Shown: piece after piece, positions 29,091-33,925 of the stretch | Layout: each line of letters opens with the position of its first letter | Position numbering within the stretch: position 1 is the stretch's first letter | Source of the DNA: Paragorgia papillata | Taxonomy: Eukaryota; Cnidaria; Anthozoa; Scleralcyonacea; Coralliidae | Assembly: GCA_035771165.1 (NCBI GenBank) | Contig: JAWNZC010000001.1 | Location: 3,656,501 to 3,720,500, forward strand | Reading direction: 5' to 3' | DNA: 64,000 nucleotides | Made by a program: the position numbers and the translations under genes | Notes under the pieces: generated by a model | The model's input: only the letters and a program-made list of their open reading frames with translations | Told to the model about the DNA's origin: nothing | Databases searched by the model: none

Positions 29091-31748
29091 TTCCATGCAG
29101 GATGTTACGTGGAATCTAAATTGCTCGGGGTGTGATTGTACACTCTTATCAGGTTAGTAAAAATCTCAGCAGTTTACCACATTTTCACTTTGCTCGGTCG
29201 TATTATCGTCTCAACATAGATAAAAATACTGTATTATATGGCTGGGTTCGTTTTCCGGTCCATACGCGAAACGAATACGATGAATGCCGATTGGTTCTCG
29301 AGCAGTCGGGATCCTACGACATTGTCCGACCGGTCAATACACTTTTCTTTCGGACCGGTAAGTTTTGGTGGGAAAATTTCTGAGTTGACTTTGAATACAA
29401 ATAAAAGAGAACTAGGTGCTTTTATTCAAGTATTTCGATAGGGTTATCCTAGCGTCTTTGTAAACACGACAAACAAAAAAAAACCAAGAAATGTACGGGA
29501 GCTATTGGCCCTTAATTTATGGTTACATGACAATTGACCATTTCCCAAAAGAGTTGAAGACTGGTGACGGGTTAGGAACGCCAGGGTAATTGGGATCGTT
29601 TGGAGGGACAGTTTCATTGCTTACGCTACCAAGCGTGAAATTTGTCCCTTCAAACGATCCTCCAAAACGATCAAAGATCCTCCAAACGATCGAAGTACCC
29701 TAGCGTTCCTAACCCGTCACCAGTCTTCAACTCTTTTGGGAAATGGCCAATTGACACCATGCATGCTTGCTTTGTACCACATGTACACGTACTACTCCTA
29801 AAGTCTTTGCTTTTGTCATATTCTTGCAGATGACGCCAAACCAACAGAAAGTGACATTCCTTCGAGCAGCATTTTCGGTGGTATTCTCGGAACTTTGTTT
29901 TCCTTAAACAATACAAGAAGAAAGAAAGAGGACACACTAAAGACAGTATCCATTGGTGATTTTAACAAGGTTCAGGGATGTTGTTCAGCGCTAAGTTGCT
30001 CCAAGGGAAAGAACGTTCAAAGAGGTTGGTTTACTTTTGTGAATGTACAAGATTATCTTGATCACCTAACTCACAAAAGCCCTATAGTCAGTAAAAAGCC
30101 AGCTGTTTTGTTCTCTGTGTGAAAACAACTTGGGGACTGTCGCATCGCTAAGAAATTGCGGCCTTTGCGAAGATTCGTGTTGCCGTGGAAAAATTCCCTA
30201 CATGCATAGATAACAATGCATTCGGCTACCACCCCGGCCCTGCGACAAAATTTTGAGATTTTTTGACCACCCCGGCCCTGCGACAAAATTTTGAGATTTA
30301 TTAGCTTCGATGATGATGGTGATGATTGTGGTAGTGTTTATTATAATGATCATAAGGGTGATTACGATGCTGCTGCTGATGGTCATGATGATGATCATGG
30401 TGACAATTATGATGATAATGATGATGATCATGATGGTCATCGTGATGATGAACGTGATCATCATGATAAATATATTATTTTGTTCTAATCGAACGGCTTC
30501 TTCTTATCTTTCCTCTTACAGACGTTAAGTTGAACAGTATTTTCGTTGAAGAGGAATCTCGCTGTTACGTGCCATTAGTGTGTAGTCAATGCGAAGAGTC
30601 GCGTAAGTCTCGTAGTCGCGCGAGAGTTGTGGCTGTACGAGCAGTGGATTGTGGGAATGAAATCCAGCAAGGCAAGTCAGAGGTAAGTGGTGGAGATAAG
30701 AAGGGGAAGTCTATATAGATTACTTAACTATTGAGCCACTTTATCATGATTATCGCTGTTGTCATCTTGATCATCGTCATTGTTATTATTGACATGATAA
30801 GTTGCACGCATACATGCAGTGCACGCGGCATGCCTGCAAGCCTGGTGTAATATGTAACAGACGTTCGGTGGACGTTCGTCAAGCTCAATTACTCAGAAAA
30901 GATTTCTAGAAATCTTTTCTGAGTAATTGAGCTTGACGAACGTCCACCGAACGTCTGTTACATTGTTATTATTGATTATCGTTGTCGTCGTTACCATTAT
31001 CACCGTCATCATCATCGTCGTCGTCTTCCTGATCGTCATCCTGATCATCATTAGCACCAGCAGCATCACTATAATTACCATCATCACTTATTATAATCAC
31101 CATCGTTATCATCATCATGATGATGATGATCATCATCAAAATCACCACCACCAGCATCATCATTATCGTTATTATCATCACCACCACTGGCAGCTTCAGT
31201 AGCGTCATCCATTATTATCATCATCAAAATCACCATCAGCAATAGCATAATCCTGATCATTTTGATAATAACCATCACCATCATCATCATCATCGCCACT
31301 ATCTGCAGCAGCAGTAGCATTGTCATCTTGATAATTTTGATAATTACCATCATCATTACCATCATTATTATCATCATCACCATCATTAAGAGGATAATTT
31401 TTTCTATGTCGCGTAACATGCGCTTAAAACTGATTTATCTACATTCATAATTATCAAATCTTTTTATCGGCTTTTGGTATGTTTCTCAACCTTCACATGT
31501 ACTTAAAAAGTTTGTTGACTGTATGAGCTACACAATAATGCTAAAATAAGAAGATTTTGAGTGGTACGCCAAAACGTTCTAGGGTTTTGAGCGCTTTTAA
31601 CCGAAAATACGTTAAAATTCTGTTCTAAAATAAATAAAAATTATCTTCTTAATGTTATCATAATCATTTTAATATGTTTGTGTAATTACAGGTTTGGTTT
31701 CTCCAGGATAAAGTGCACCTAAAATCCTCCACGCAGGATGTGCGATAA
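931..31748 (+). CDS. BRIP1: BRIP1/FANCJ DNA helicase, 27 exons, 5' partial
   Basis: This is the Fanconi anaemia J helicase, a nuclear 5'-3' DNA helicase of the XPD/RAD3 Fe-S family that acts with BRCA1 and MLH1 in crosslink repair and G-quadruplex unwinding (family knowledge). Twenty-seven exons, listed separately, join in one frame to 1197 residues plus TAA. Numbering from the first visible Met: Fe-S cysteines C11, C26, C38 and C76 (spacing 15, 12, 38; human 15, 12, 40), DEAH box 119-122, motif III TSGTLSP 325-331, motif [13 protein letters not shown] 478-489, motif [11 protein letters not shown] 545-553, a Ser/Thr-rich tail 590-1043, and two CxxC pairs at 1051/1054 and 1146/1149. Walker A and the N-terminus (about 270 residues in human) precede the window. 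Introns are packed with repeats, yet no exon is broken. Candidate poly(A) signals after the stop are only weak guesses (ATTAAA near 31938, AATAAA near 32279). Confidence 0.97.
1271..1800 (+). mobile_element. 5S rRNA-derived SINE, split by a MITE
   Basis: The head contains AGTTAAGCCCGG and GGGGTTAGTACTTGGATGGG, the internal promoter boxes of 5S rRNA, followed by a non-5S body with CTTCGAGGGTTTTTCGCC. A fold-back insert at 1500-1721 splits the body, whose 3' end resumes at about 1722. Confidence 0.75.
1500..1721. mobile_element. Fold-back MITE inside a SINE
   Basis: Arms begin GTGAACTCCAT and end ATGGAGTTCAC; both have a CTGGAACG / CGTTCCAG inner match. A second inner hairpin pairs TTACGTCGCTTCCAGTCCCC with its complement near 1618-1637. 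No coding capacity. Confidence 0.7.
1937..2523. mobile_element. Large fold-back element
   Basis: Left arm 1937-2135 and right arm 2408-2523 are reverse complements, including CTCGTTCCCAGAGCCCACG and GGATAATCCGTTTC. The left arm carries an extra ~80 bp hairpin flanked by GGTAAAATATCAAACC and its complement. The 270-bp centre shows no recognised gene. Confidence 0.7.
2524..3330. other. BRIP1 intron, no gene seen; poly-G run
   Basis: Unremarkable intron sequence apart from a run of G near 3131-3146, immediately followed by small GC hairpins (GCATGC; GGGCCTTCGGCCC). Confidence 0.5.
3331..3450 (+). CDS. BRIP1: BRIP1 exon b: third Fe-S cysteine
   Basis: Forty codons, phase 0 at both ends, with GMSC and the conserved KAWDIEELV block. 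Acceptor TAATTACCAG, donor GTAACG. Confidence 0.95.
3640..4725 (+). repeat. Minisatellite, CCTCTCTAATAAACGCC unit
   Basis: Over 60 imperfect copies of a 14-20 bp unit built on CTCTCTAATAAACG, with ATA duplications giving longer variants. It fills the BRIP1 intron up to 10 bp before the next acceptor. Confidence 0.95.
4735..4830 (+). CDS. BRIP1: BRIP1 exon c: fourth Fe-S cysteine
   Basis: Thirty-two codons, phase 0. It begins [11 protein letters not shown] and contains [11 protein letters not shown]. The Fe-S residue C76 lies here; the residue before it is Val where human has Ala349. The acceptor lies about 30 bp after the end of a 1 kb minisatellite. Confidence 0.95.
5075..5125 (+). ncRNA. 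Hammerhead-ribozyme-like motif
   Basis: CTGATGA (5083-5089), a perfect 6-bp stem II GACCTG/CAGGTC, then GAAAGCTC (5109-5116). The order CUGANGA, stem II, GAAA and a palindromic AGCT stem III with C fits the small dimer-forming hammerheads of Penelope-like elements. An extra A before stem II and a poor stem I weaken the call. Confidence 0.4.
5250..5470. mobile_element. Fold-back MITE in BRIP1 intron
   Basis: Inverted arms 5256-5302 and 5411-5459 share GATTGTTGGATTCAATCAG and GCAAACGCTT with the reverse complement. Confidence 0.65.
5766..5901 (+). CDS. BRIP1: BRIP1 exon d: DEAH box (motif II)
   Basis: It encodes [20 protein letters not shown], the Walker B/DEAH box that binds the Mg-ATP complex. 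Donor TTTTG|GTATGT leaves phase 1. Confidence 0.96.
5935..6250 (+). repeat. GGGA-rich tract and (CAAA)n microsatellite
   Basis: A purine-rich GGGAGG tract (5935-6030) is followed by a long CAAA tetranucleotide array (6070-6250). Confidence 0.95.
6290..6420 (+). repeat. GATCGGAT-rich short repeats
   Basis: Several copies of GGATCGGAT and GATCGGATTTT within about 130 bp; origin unknown. Confidence 0.5.
6540..7240. other. BRIP1 intron, degraded repeat, no gene
   Basis: Near 6630-6690 it shares AAGTAGTTTATTATATGGC in reverse with the arm of the element at 1927. Otherwise there are no recognisable features. Confidence 0.35.
7240..7445. mobile_element. Palindromic MITE
   Basis: Long arms match in reverse: GTGTTTATATAGCCTGATGC, GTGAGTTGGGAGAATTCG and flanking AGAAATAGAAAATGG. 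The loop is short, around GAGCCGTAGGCGAGG. A related end lies at 7482-7510. Confidence 0.8.
7706..7752 (+). CDS. BRIP1: BRIP1 exon e
   Basis: A 47-nt exon encoding [16 protein letters not shown] with the split first codon. It aligns with human VNNNIRKKDHEPLRAV. Phase 1 in, phase 0 out. Confidence 0.85.
8067..8165. mobile_element. Short MITE with TAACGCCAGA core, copy 1
   Basis: Ends TTAACACTTTGAAGCCTG and CAGGCCTCAAAGTGTT are inverted repeats. The centre has CTGGCTAACGCCAGACGATT, which contains a hairpin. Confidence 0.75.
8784..8884. mobile_element. Short MITE with TAACGCCAGA core, copy 2
   Basis: Same ends and core as the copy at 8067, about 620 bp upstream. The TTAA at the left end and GTTA at the right suggest a TTAA-type target. 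Confidence 0.75.
9013..9232 (-). mobile_element. 5S rRNA-derived SINE, minus strand
   Basis: The reverse complement has the 5S boxes (GTTAAGCCCGG, TTAGTACTTGGATGGGTGAC) and the body CTTCGAGGGTTTTTCGCC. It sits in the BRIP1 intron before exon f. Confidence 0.8.
9488..9637 (+). CDS. BRIP1: BRIP1 exon f
   Basis: Fifty codons beginning [15 protein letters not shown] and containing KVWSGNELL, matching human KIWSGNEML. Donor GTAAGT. A TTTA-rich array starts right after the donor. Confidence 0.93.
9650..10140 (+). repeat. TTTA-rich microsatellite
   Basis: About 490 bp of (TTTA)n with TGTA, TCTA and a short TA block at 9876-9893. It begins just after the exon f donor. Confidence 0.95.
10280..10326 (+). 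CDS. BRIP1: BRIP1 exon g
   Basis: A 47-nt exon encoding [15 protein letters not shown] plus two bases; human has a similar HFSAVLQ-IISPIYG block. Donor GTGAGA, phase 2. The huge GACAGT/GACAAT array lies just downstream. Similarity is weak, but the phase fits both neighbours. Confidence 0.75.
10360..12110 (+). repeat. 1.75-kb GACAGT/GACAAT/GACATG array
   Basis: Nearly all 6-mers are GACAGT, GACAAT, GACATG or ATCAAT, in higher-order blocks of about 42-90 bp. Because no stop triplets occur in the units, all plus frames and the minus strand stay open; the Asp/Ser-rich translations are artefacts. It lies wholly within the intron between BRIP1 exons g and h. Confidence 0.95.
12209..12316 (+). CDS. 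BRIP1: BRIP1 exon h
   Basis: The split Lys codon is followed by [20 protein letters not shown], matching human around LKGLFMVLDYLF. Acceptor TTTTTCAG, donor GTAACT. Phase 2 in and out. Confidence 0.93.
12385..12760 (+). repeat. GTGTTG/GTGCTA repeats
   Basis: A GT-rich array with GTGTTGGTG, GTGTTAGTG and GTGCTAGTG units in the BRIP1 intron before exon i. Confidence 0.9.
12880..12922 (+). CDS. BRIP1: BRIP1 exon i, probable GC donor
   Basis: 43 nt encoding (R)[14 protein letters not shown], like human YKIAIQQ. The only donor that keeps frame with the next exon is TTG|GCAAGT, a GC-type donor. Confidence 0.75.
12923..13014 (+). other. BRIP1: 92-bp GC-AG intron of BRIP1
   Basis: Begins GCAAGT, ends CTATTTTAG. 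The alternative GT four bases downstream would break the frame of the following exons. Confidence 0.65.
13015..13039 (+). CDS. BRIP1: BRIP1 exon j, 25-nt microexon
   Basis: It encodes PGGWRRKG plus one base. Acceptor CTATTTTAG, donor G|GTAGGA. Phases 0 and 1 fit the flanking exons. It is too short for a similarity call by itself. Confidence 0.7.
13081..13135 (-). repeat. MITE family A fragment
   Basis: The reverse strand has TTCATGAATTATTAATG, shared with the ends of family A at 16870 and 63590. Confidence 0.4.
13555..13610 (+). CDS. BRIP1: BRIP1 exon k
   Basis: It encodes [18 protein letters not shown], closely matching human AVHVLNFWCLNPAV. Poly-T tract and TAG acceptor; GTAAGT donor; phase 0 out. 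Confidence 0.93.
13750..13930. mobile_element. Small inverted-repeat element
   Basis: TTCTCAGATCTGAGAAGTAG with ATTTTGA at 13754-13780 is exactly complementary to 13899-13925. Each arm is itself a CTTCTCAGATCTGAGAAG palindrome. Confidence 0.65.
14681..14812. mobile_element. Fold-back MITE
   Basis: Arms 14681-14734 and 14755-14812 share CATGTTTGAGAAAGTTG, GTCTAGGTTAGAGTAG and TCTTGAGAAA in reverse. A diverged relative lies at 35075-35135. Confidence 0.75.
15144..15284 (+). CDS. BRIP1: BRIP1 exon l: motif III
   Basis: Forty-seven codons with [20 protein letters not shown], the motif III region that couples ATP and DNA binding, nearly identical to human. It ends at GPSQ with donor GTATAT. Confidence 0.96.
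15290..15990 (+). repeat. GGAATTAAGAATTA minisatellite
   Basis: About 50 imperfect copies of a 7-14 bp unit (GAATTAA / GAATTAG) fill most of the intron between exons l and m. Confidence 0.95.
16058..16126 (+). CDS. BRIP1: BRIP1 exon m
   Basis: Twenty-three codons, [20 protein letters not shown], matching human VWVGTIGSGPKGRNLCATF. Poly-T acceptor TTTTTTTTCAG, donor GTAAGT. Confidence 0.94.
16165..16310 (+). repeat. Tandem repeat, TAACACCAGACTATTTTACT
   Basis: Five copies of a ~27-bp unit. The word CACCAGACTATTTTACT resembles the core of the short TAACGCCAGA MITEs. Confidence 0.8.
16625..16900 (+). mobile_element. MITE family A, copy 2
   Basis: GTGTTTTATCAG, CTGATAAAACACG and the downstream GACATGGTACTGATTTCCTT match the copy at 180-440. 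Confidence 0.65.
16938..16980 (+). repeat. (TAA)n microsatellite
   Basis: About 14 perfect TAA copies. Confidence 0.95.
17140..17349 (-). pseudogene. LINE reverse-transcriptase C-terminal remnant
   Basis: The minus strand reads [35 protein letters not shown] and [15 protein letters not shown], the typical end of CR1/L2-like LINE proteins, then a stop. It ends directly at the exon n acceptor. Confidence 0.7.
17350..17400 (+). CDS. BRIP1: BRIP1 exon n, acceptor next to LINE remnant
   Basis: Seventeen codons, [17 protein letters not shown], matching human EFQDEVGALLLSVCQ. The in-frame acceptor is TTGTTTTAG at 17341-17349, which lies directly against an antisense LINE fragment. Confidence 0.9.
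17665..18045. mobile_element. MITE family B, copy 1
   Basis: Contains a fold-back at 17868-18008 with GTGCATATGTACTCTTATAA on one side and its complement on the other. It is about 80-85% alike to 37726-38075 over 350 bp. Confidence 0.8.
18200..19108 (+). pseudogene. CR1/L2-like LINE 3' end, frameshifted
   Basis: RT-end protein: [20 protein letters not shown] and [13 protein letters not shown] in one frame, then [39 protein letters not shown] and [14 protein letters not shown] in another. A small indel near 18433-18442 causes the shift. After the stop at 18906 a 3' UTR ends in a short CTAA repeat tail. It sits sense in BRIP1 intron n-o. Confidence 0.85.
19153..19224 (+). CDS. BRIP1: BRIP1 exon o
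   Basis: Twenty-four codons, [20 protein letters not shown] then QRWK; human has GILCFLPSYKLLEKLKERW. This starts the second RecA-like domain (motif IV region). Confidence 0.95.
19322..19772. mobile_element. Long-arm fold-back MITE, family C
   Basis: Two ~200-bp arms (about 19325-19530 and 19575-19772) are reverse complements, with CATTTGCATATCAAACAAGC and AACTCATTATGCACATGTGA. Single arms of the family recur at 32525-32700 and 39530-39830. Confidence 0.85.
19965..20037 (+). CDS. BRIP1: BRIP1 exon p
   Basis: It encodes [20 protein letters not shown] then GDKA, like human TGLWHNLELVKTVIVEP. Phase 0 in, phase 1 out. Confidence 0.9.
20164..20220 (+). CDS. BRIP1: BRIP1 exon q
   Basis: It encodes (D)[18 protein letters not shown], like human NFDELLQVYYDAIK. 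Phase 1 in and out; the intron before it is only 126 bp. Confidence 0.92.
20255..20500 (+). repeat. (CTGA)n-(CTGG)n-(CTGA)n three-block array
   Basis: About 18 CTGA units, then about 18 CTGG units, then about 22 CTGA units, without other interruption. Confidence 0.95.
20500..20970 (+). repeat. GTTG/TTTG-rich microsatellites
   Basis: TTGG, TTTG and GGTTAGTT tetranucleotide blocks continue from the previous array. Confidence 0.9.
21099..21202 (+). CDS. BRIP1: BRIP1 exon r: motif V
   Basis: It contains [20 protein letters not shown], helicase motif V, almost identical to human. Acceptor GCAATAG, donor GTAAGT, phase 0 out. Confidence 0.97.
21348..21600 (+). repeat. TTCGTG/TTCTTG array
   Basis: Hexamer-based GTTCGTGTTCTT repeat in the intron before exon s. 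Confidence 0.9.
21650..21685 (+). CDS. BRIP1: BRIP1 exon s, 36 nt
   Basis: Twelve codons, [12 protein letters not shown], matching human IGIPFPNVKDLQ. The AG acceptor and GTAACA donor are in phase 0. Confidence 0.93.
21690..22365. other. BRIP1 intron, no gene seen
   Basis: Non-repetitive sequence with short open frames that have no codon structure or similarity I recognise. Confidence 0.5.
22368..22440 (+). repeat. (ATC)n/(GTC)n microsatellite
   Basis: ATC triplets interrupted by GTC triplets. Confidence 0.9.
22453..22528. mobile_element. Short MITE core, copy 3
   Basis: TCTGGCTGACGCCAGACGAT and CGTCATTGGGAGGCC followed by GGGTTAAC, as in the copies at 55116 and 8067. The left end is unclear. 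Confidence 0.55.
22554..22655 (+). CDS. BRIP1: BRIP1 exon t
   Basis: Thirty-four codons ending [14 protein letters not shown], the lead into motif VI, matching human [14 protein letters not shown]. Acceptor TTCTTAG, donor GTAAGC. Confidence 0.96.
22992..23092. mobile_element. Short MITE, copy 4 (nested)
   Basis: AACTCATTCCTGTCCGA and TCGGACAGGAAAGAGTTA are inverted ends; the core CGTCTGGCGTTAGCCAGA is the reverse of the family core. Confidence 0.75.
23106..23204. mobile_element. Short MITE, copy 5 (nested)
   Basis: Almost the same as copy 4, 13 bp downstream in the same orientation, ending AATTCGGACATAAAGAGTTA. Confidence 0.75.
23414..23439 (+). CDS. BRIP1: BRIP1 exon u, 26-nt microexon, motif VI
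   Basis: It encodes ALGRCIRH plus two bases, the arginine-finger motif VI. Donor AA|GTATGT, phase 2. Confidence 0.95.
23540..24150 (+). repeat. 62-bp minisatellite carrying splice-acceptor words
   Basis: About nine copies of a unit with GTGGTTTTGATTTCTGAAAA and TTTCTAGGAATTTACT. The last copy becomes the exon v acceptor TTTCTAG|GAAT. Confidence 0.85.
24151..24215 (+). CDS. BRIP1: BRIP1 exon v
   Basis: The split Lys codon is followed by [20 protein letters not shown], matching human NDWGALILVDDRF. Its acceptor GATTTCTAG|GAAT is the last copy of the preceding 62-bp minisatellite unit. Confidence 0.95.
24230..25180 (+). repeat. Polypyrimidine TCCTCA/TCTTCC array with ATC blocks
   Basis: About 700 bp (24425-25125) of almost pure CT sequence, flanked by ATC-rich blocks, runs up to the exon w acceptor. 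Open reading frames in it are only low-complexity Ser/Phe or Lys/Arg translations. Confidence 0.93.
25200..26632 (+). CDS. BRIP1: BRIP1 exon w: large disordered-tail exon
   Basis: It begins at one of two in-frame acceptors: 25200 (adds [10 protein letters not shown]) or 25230, which gives [16 protein letters not shown] and aligns best with human SGLSKWVRQQIQHHSTF. The following ~450 residues are Ser/Thr/Gln-rich and acidic, likely disordered, with three 10-residue QGIAGG-type repeats. Two SxxF sites (SVPF here, SSIF in exon y) could mimic the human BRCA1-binding pSer990 motif, but neither is an SPxF match. Donor GGG|GTAAGT at 26633, phase 0. Confidence 0.93.
26860..27170 (+). mobile_element. 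tRNA-Thr-like SINE, intact cloverleaf
   Basis: 27013-27085 folds as a complete tRNA: acceptor GCCTCAG/CTGGGGC, D stem GCTC/GAGC, anticodon stem TCTAA/TTAGA, T stem GCAGG/CCTGT. The loop CCGGTCA (anticodon GGT) lacks U33 and a purine at 37, so it is a SINE head, not a working tRNA. The flanks (ACACCAAGCTCGCAAACGTA) recur near 44950 and 57740. Confidence 0.8.
27172..27787 (-). pseudogene. R2-like LINE 3' end with restriction-like endonuclease, broken
   Basis: The minus strand reads [59 protein letters not shown] and [11 protein letters not shown]...ELTVGFE...K..KY resembles the PD-(D/E)xK endonuclease of R2-type LINEs. A stop/frameshift follows SLKC. The 3' UTR and ATT tail match 56582-56745. 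Endonuclease identity is inferred. Confidence 0.65.
27798..27862 (+). repeat. (TAA)n microsatellite
   Basis: About 21 perfect units. Read on the minus strand it is the ATT tail that separates two LINE fragments. Confidence 0.95.
27870..28260 (-). pseudogene. LINE RT C-terminal fragment
   Basis: The minus strand has [20 protein letters not shown] then [12 protein letters not shown] and CRSCSC, the usual end of a CR1/Jockey-type protein. It ends in the TAA array at 27798-27862. Stops occur upstream. Confidence 0.6.
28260..28785. other. BRIP1 intron, no clear gene
   Basis: Possibly more of the minus-strand LINE near 28255-28500, but I see no certain motif. Confidence 0.3.
28790..29092 (+). repeat. 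TTTA-TTTG-CTTG-CTTA microsatellite
   Basis: Successive tetranucleotide blocks end in a CTTA run 8 bp before the exon x acceptor. Confidence 0.95.
29101..29152 (+). CDS. BRIP1: BRIP1 exon x: first CxxC pair
   Basis: It encodes [17 protein letters not shown] plus one base. Acceptor CCATGCAG follows a CTTA microsatellite; donor GTTAGT. Frame and phase connect exons w and y. I see no human counterpart. Confidence 0.8.
29529..29756. mobile_element. Fold-back MITE
   Basis: Arms share CAATTGACCATTTCCC, AAAAGAGTTGAAGACTGGTG and ACGGGTTAGGAACGC with the reverse complement; ends CAATTG in both arms. In BRIP1 intron x-y. Confidence 0.85.
29830..30024 (+). CDS. BRIP1: BRIP1 exon y
   Basis: Sixty-four codons between split codons, from [17 protein letters not shown] to CSKGKNVQR. 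It contains CCSALSC and a basic RRKK patch. Acceptor TTCTTGCAG, donor G|GTTGGT. Phase 1 in and out. Confidence 0.78.
30220..30480 (+). repeat. 35-bp direct repeat and GAT-rich array
   Basis: ACCACCCCGGCCCTGCGACA and its following ~15 bp occur twice (30229 and 30266). A GATGAT/GATCAT array follows at 30305-30470. Confidence 0.8.
30522..30682 (+). CDS. BRIP1: BRIP1 exon z: second CxxC pair
   Basis: It encodes [20 protein letters not shown] then [14 protein letters not shown] and on to QGKSE. With exon x it gives a CxxC...CxxC arrangement typical of small zinc-binding folds. Acceptor CCTCTTACAG, donor GTAAGT, phase 0 out. Confidence 0.82.
30852..30963. repeat. Perfect 112-bp palindrome of SINE tail
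   Basis: Every base pairs about a centre at 30907/30908 (AGATTTCTAGAAATCT). Each arm is the 3' tail of the tRNA-like SINE (CTGAGTAATTGAGCTTGACG then AACGTCCACCGAACGTC). No loop remains. Confidence 0.9.
30965..31400 (+). repeat. ATC-rich microsatellites
   Basis: Imperfect CATCAT, TATCAT and CACCAT blocks in the last BRIP1 intron. Confidence 0.9.
31692..31748 (+). CDS. BRIP1: BRIP1 terminal exon
   Basis: [18 protein letters not shown] then TAA at 31746-31748. Acceptor TAATTACAG. The frame from the whole exon chain is kept to this stop. Confidence 0.82.
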   Translation, partial: VWFLQDKVHLKSSTQDVR

Positions 31749-32157
31749 CAATAATCGTGAATGGTGAGTTTTTATTCTTCAGAGGGAAATCAACTTTGAG
31801 TAAAGTGTGTCACTCTGCAGGTAAAATAGTTTGTAAGTAAACATAAGTAGAACATGTTCATATTCATATTCAGTGGCGAAGCTAAGCATAGCAACAGGTT
31901 ATGCTATATCTATGTAAATTTAAATATATTGAAGCATTAAATGCAGTAAAAAGAGATCGCCAATTGACGTTATTGGAGGATTGGTGCCAAGCCACAGGGG
32001 GGATGCCACCCCTGATCAGAGGTAACCATGGCAACCCCGCCACAGCCCACCTCCAGGCACCAGTCACACTGTCAAAGCAGTGGAAATATATACTTACCTT
32101 GCATTCTATCAGGAGTTGGTGGGTGGGTCAACACAGCGCAAAGCAAGACATCCCCAA

Positions 32158-32440
32158 GTATCTACTAAATAGATAACGCGCGCAAAACCAGTGAAGCTCA
32201 GACCACGCTGACAAGATTTTGATGAGCGCTGGGATAATCCCCACAAATTATAATGAGTGACCACTAACCAAATATCTAATAAATAGATAGCGCGCAAAAA
32301 AAACAGTCAAGCTCAGACCACGCTGACAAGACTTTGATGAGCGCTGCCCCTCGCTTGGAGACTGGCTAATGGCACTAAACCATTCGATGGTGTTTGATGC
32401 ATACTACAACGGCACGTTCGATGGTGTTTGATGCATACTA
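32158..32440 (+). repeat. Direct repeats downstream of BRIP1
   Basis: A ~75-bp unit with AAGCTCAGACCACGCTGACA and GATGAGCGCTG occurs at 32158-32231 and 32270-32346. A 28-bp unit with TTCGATGGTGTTTGATGCAT occurs twice at 32383 and 32418. Confidence 0.75.
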
Positions 32441-32524
32441 CAACTACTATTATCAAAACAAATTAATTCTCTCAAAACACTAACCTTGTAAATTATATAT
32501 ATAATTTATATAATTATGTATATT

Positions 32525-32700
32525 TTTTCTCCCATAACTCATGCACGTGTGACGTCAAGATGTTTAATTTGCGTATCAAACAAACTGAAATATCTCAAAA
32601 ACGAAGCAAGGAAACAAAAAACTGCAAAAGATATTTCTTTGTCATTTTAAGTGTTCTTTCAAATAAGACAAACTTAATTTCATTTCATTTTTCAAATTTT
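32525..32700. mobile_element. MITE family C, single arm
   Basis: GTATCAAACAAACTGAAATA, TCTCAAAAACGAAGCAAGGA and ACTGCAAAAGAT match the arm at 19620-19770. Confidence 0.75.
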
Positions 32701-33800
32701 CATTTCATAGGAGCTTTAAATTTAAATAGCTTGGTCTGTGCTTAGATCATTTTAAATTTACATTACACGACCAGTTAGTACGCTTAGCTTCGCTAATGTT
32801 CGTATTAGATATATTTAATTAATTGAAAAAGATATCGAACTTCGAGACTTGAAAGAGACCTTGCGAAAAAAGGCAAAATGGTATGTGGCATTTAGAACAC
32901 TGTTCTCCATACTACTGCACTGCACTACTGCACATTCATATTGGTATCACATTCATATCAGAACACTGATTCTATGATCTAGACTGCAAACTATGTTACT
33001 ACTAATACAAAAGTTTGTGTCAACTGTTCTCAGGTTTTCACAATTTTCCTCAAAATAGCGGCAATGTTGGATTTAGCGACATTCATAAATAGCGTGATTT
33101 TTACCATGGCTTTCCAGCGTTGCTTGGGTAAGCTTTGCTATACTGTTACTGAGTATATCGACTGCTGCTAACTACTCTCGACTGCAACTGTTTCGGAGAG
33201 GCAGACTTCATGCAGGTATCTCACCGTGACTGGTGCTACTGCCAGTGCTGCGCATTTTTTCGGTTAACCAAGGTTTTGCTGCAAGCCAATACCTTCCTCC
33301 TCAACACTCGTCATTGCCTCATCAATTATAACTTTGTCAGATTCTAAATAGTTTAATGTGGTGTTTACCGTATTTTCACCATGACGGTTGAACCTTATTC
33401 ACTAGTTAACCTTCCTTGCGGTACCCGCATACTGCCTATCTGCACCTTTTTTTTTAAACTCTGATTGTGAATACCGTAAGAGCTCTATTAAACCGGGGGT
33501 TGAAACGGACATAGACGATGCAGAGACGACTGGTTAAAATGTATATATCCCTACGCTCGAAATTTTTCTTCCTCAAATATCTCTACAACATGCAGTTTAG
33601 CCATGCAGGTTTTACTTGTAATATACACAATTAGTTCTCTTGTCTATACACATTGAGTAAACTCTGGGGAACAGTCCACGTAGAGTCCACGTAGTCGTAG
33701 CACTGTACAACATTTTTGCCATTGGTCTCAGTTTGGTGTTAAAATAATGTATATATTCACACATTCGAAATTTTTCTTCACCAAAAATGCTTAGAATGTA
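32700..33800. other. Intergenic, no gene recognised
   Basis: No motif, long frame or obvious repeat except short fragments. Confidence 0.4.
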
Positions 33801-33817
33801 AATTAATTCTTGGCAAC

Positions 33818-33925
33818 GGCTTCCGTAGTTCAGTAGTCAGGGCACTGCATTAGTATCGCTAGGGTTGCGTGTCGATTCCAGTCAGAACGCCTTGATGTTG
33901 CATTTTTGCATTAGTTGAGAATTAG
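33818..33925 (+). mobile_element. tRNA-derived SINE, second family
   Basis: TCCGTAGTTCAGTAGTCAGG, a B box near TGTCGATTCCAGTC, then GCCTTGATGTTGCATTTT. Related copies at 42355 and 47850. Confidence 0.55.
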
